From Paramacrobiotus metropolitanus (lineage: Eukaryota; Tardigrada; Eutardigrada; Parachela; Macrobiotidae), in assembly GCF_019649055.1 (NCBI RefSeq), contig NW_026570532.1:1-58177 (forward strand): a stretch of DNA of 58,177 bases. Reading direction: 5' to 3'. A program made the position numbers and the translations under genes. Under the pieces are notes generated by a model. It was not told the origin of the DNA, did no database searches, and saw nothing but the letters and a program-made list of their open reading frames with translations. Positions 56,786-58,177 of the stretch are shown here, piece after piece (position 1 is the first letter of the stretch; every line of letters starts with the position of its first letter).

Positions 56786-58177
56786 ATGGAGGAGTATTCA
56801 GAATTTTCTGAGGAAAGAATTTCCTTCGACATTCCACAGAGGAGCCATTCCGTTCCGCCGACAAATTTCTCGGTTGTAACATGTAAGAAACACCCTTTTT
56901 TGTGACGATGGTGACTTATAACTGGCTTTTTGTATGCAGATTCCGGTAGTTTGGATGCGTTTGCTAATGTTCAAGAGCCATTTGCTCGCGATGTTGCAGC
57001 GGAGTGCTTCAACTGGCGACGGTATGTGATTTTTTGCATAACGCAACGTAGAAACTTAATTTCAACGTGTTATCCAATGGTGTATGTATAAATCAAATAT
57101 AAAATGGAAACTTGCTGCAGATCGTATGGGAAAGTTAAAGATGTCTACTGTCACGTGCAGTTCCAAAAATTCACGGAGCTTCCTACAGATTTATCAAGCG
57201 ATCCCTCAGCTACGCTTTTAGGCCCAGTTCTGCATTCCTTTTGGTGTGATGCCCAGGTGAGAATTATCAGATAGGATATTTGCTTGCATACTGTTTCTTA
57301 ATTGGGCGGTAGAATCCTTTGCGGCTAGATTGATGTTAATATTATGCTTTCTGATAATTATAAAATGTTTTGAAAATCTTGATTTTATAATTATTACACC
57401 TGTAACTTATGCTTTAATACGCAATATCGTTGAGAATTTTCCTTTCAGGTTGCAAATTGGTATCAAAATTTTTTCTTTGGAGAAGTTTTTTTTTGTAGTA
57501 ATCATTACAAGAACAAAAAGCATGATGTAGACAGACTACGTTTTGTAGTAATTATTACTGACTAATGATTTTGATATATTTTCATGTTTGAGTATACTCT
57601 ACTATACAGTCTTGTTTACCACATTCCTCACGCGCCACTGCGCCCTTGGAAAATCCAAACAGATCTCAAAATTTGAGATGTATTATTGGCAGCCTGTTGA
57701 TAAGTTTCACAATAATGCACCAAAACAGACTGTGCAAGCTGCTTTGCAGTTCGTTGATTATCCGCGACCGAGCGTAAGAGATCAATTGACAGCGTGGCTG
57801 GAACAGTTGGAATCTAAAGGTGTTCACGATTGGATCATCGTAGTCCTTGTTAAGCCGGATTCCAAAAAGTCACCTCGTTCCAAGCCGACTCCCCGTTTTG
57901 ATATTTACGATAAATTGAATTCGGAATTTTGTTCCAAAATGAAAGACCGCGGACGGTGAGCTGCATGGAATTTTTTCGGAAAAGTGAACTTTGATAAAAT
58001 TATTATTCCACCGAGTGCAGATGTGTTTACATTTGGGATCCTCGAAGTGGAATGGGCGACGCAGAAGTTTGGCACAATGCTGTAGTAAAATTCCGTCACC
58101 TGATCTTTGAGGCTTACGATGCAAAGCTGAGAGCGTATGAAGAACAAGTCCGTATTGCCAGGAAGATCGAGGCAAGC
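56786..58177 (+). CDS. TRAPPC10: TRAPPC10 (Trs130-like) TRAPP II tethering subunit, 5' part
   Basis: Subunit of the TRAPP II complex, a Rab GEF and tether in Golgi/endosome traffic. Exons: 56786-56882, 56940-57021, 57121-57256, about 57663-57955, 58021 to the window edge (in frame at 58177). The amino end VVTYSGSLDAFANVQEPFARD followed by ECFNWRRSYG aligns with human IVTCAGDQNLFTS and EPMEWRRSYG. Later segments QLTAWLEQLESKGVHDWIIV, FDIYDKLNSEF and the helix ending KLRAYEEQVRIARKIEAS match the same region of the human protein. The acceptor of exon 4 is uncertain (57662 chosen because it is in phase). The gene is cut by the right edge; most of the protein (over 1,000 residues in human) lies beyond it. 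Confidence 0.85.

Noticed and set aside
1-58177. CRISPR arrays, rRNA and prokaryotic operons
   Set aside because: None seen; spliced genes and element types show nuclear animal DNA.

Overview
The window is nuclear DNA from an animal. It holds spliced genes with short GT-AG introns (mostly about 60-400 bp) that encode typical metazoan housekeeping proteins: folliculin, a NUDT14-type Nudix hydrolase, NatB subunit NAA20, the HAT-repeat splicing factor CRNKL1, the CAAX protease ZMPSTE24, FAM136A, a prefoldin alpha subunit (VBP1-like) and the start of TRAPPC10. These proteins align with their human counterparts at domain motifs but are quite diverged, so a fast-evolving invertebrate is likely. A tardigrade or another ecdysozoan is only a guess. 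Exon chains below were built by hand from splice sites, reading phase and family similarity.

Layout. 1-6.0 kb: a decayed Ty3/Gypsy-like LTR retroelement on the minus strand, with a very long gag (P/T repeats, coiled coil, capsid-like domain, zinc knuckle) and a protease; pol runs off the left edge. 6.0-7.3 kb: its probable leader or LTR. 7.7-8.3 kb: a possible small three-exon gene. 8.75-10.69 kb: a hAT-like foldback element with a MULE-like foldback element nested in it. 11.0-13.7 kb FLCN (+). 13.9-15.7 kb NUDT14 (-). 16.4-19.2 kb and 33.4-35.5 kb: two broken PSMD6/Rpn7 copies in opposite orientation, forming a diverged inverted duplication. Between them lie a HECT-domain ligase gene (+), a doubly truncated ABCC transporter pseudogene (-), an intact intron-containing IS3-like integrase gene (+) and the 3' end of a membrane-protein gene (-). 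36.1-37.1 kb NAA20 (+), 37.4-40.8 kb CRNKL1 (-), 41.4-44.9 kb ZMPSTE24 (+). 46.1-47.0 kb: a complete but dead Tc1/mariner copy. 48.4-51.9 kb: AT-rich desert. 51.9-52.9 kb FAM136A (-). 53.3-53.7 kb: a Harbinger-like MITE. 54.0-55.2 kb VBP1-like prefoldin (+). 56.8 kb to the end: TRAPPC10 (+, partial).

The conserved genes belong to unrelated pathways (lysosomal/mTORC1 signalling, nucleotide-sugar turnover, N-terminal acetylation, splicing, prenyl-protein maturation, mitochondria, chaperone and vesicle tethering), so this is not a functional cluster. The most unusual parts are the inverted PSMD6 duplication and its contents, the intact integrase gene, the nested foldback elements, and the gag repeats that are DNA-level inverted repeats. 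I did not find a clear new multi-gene system.
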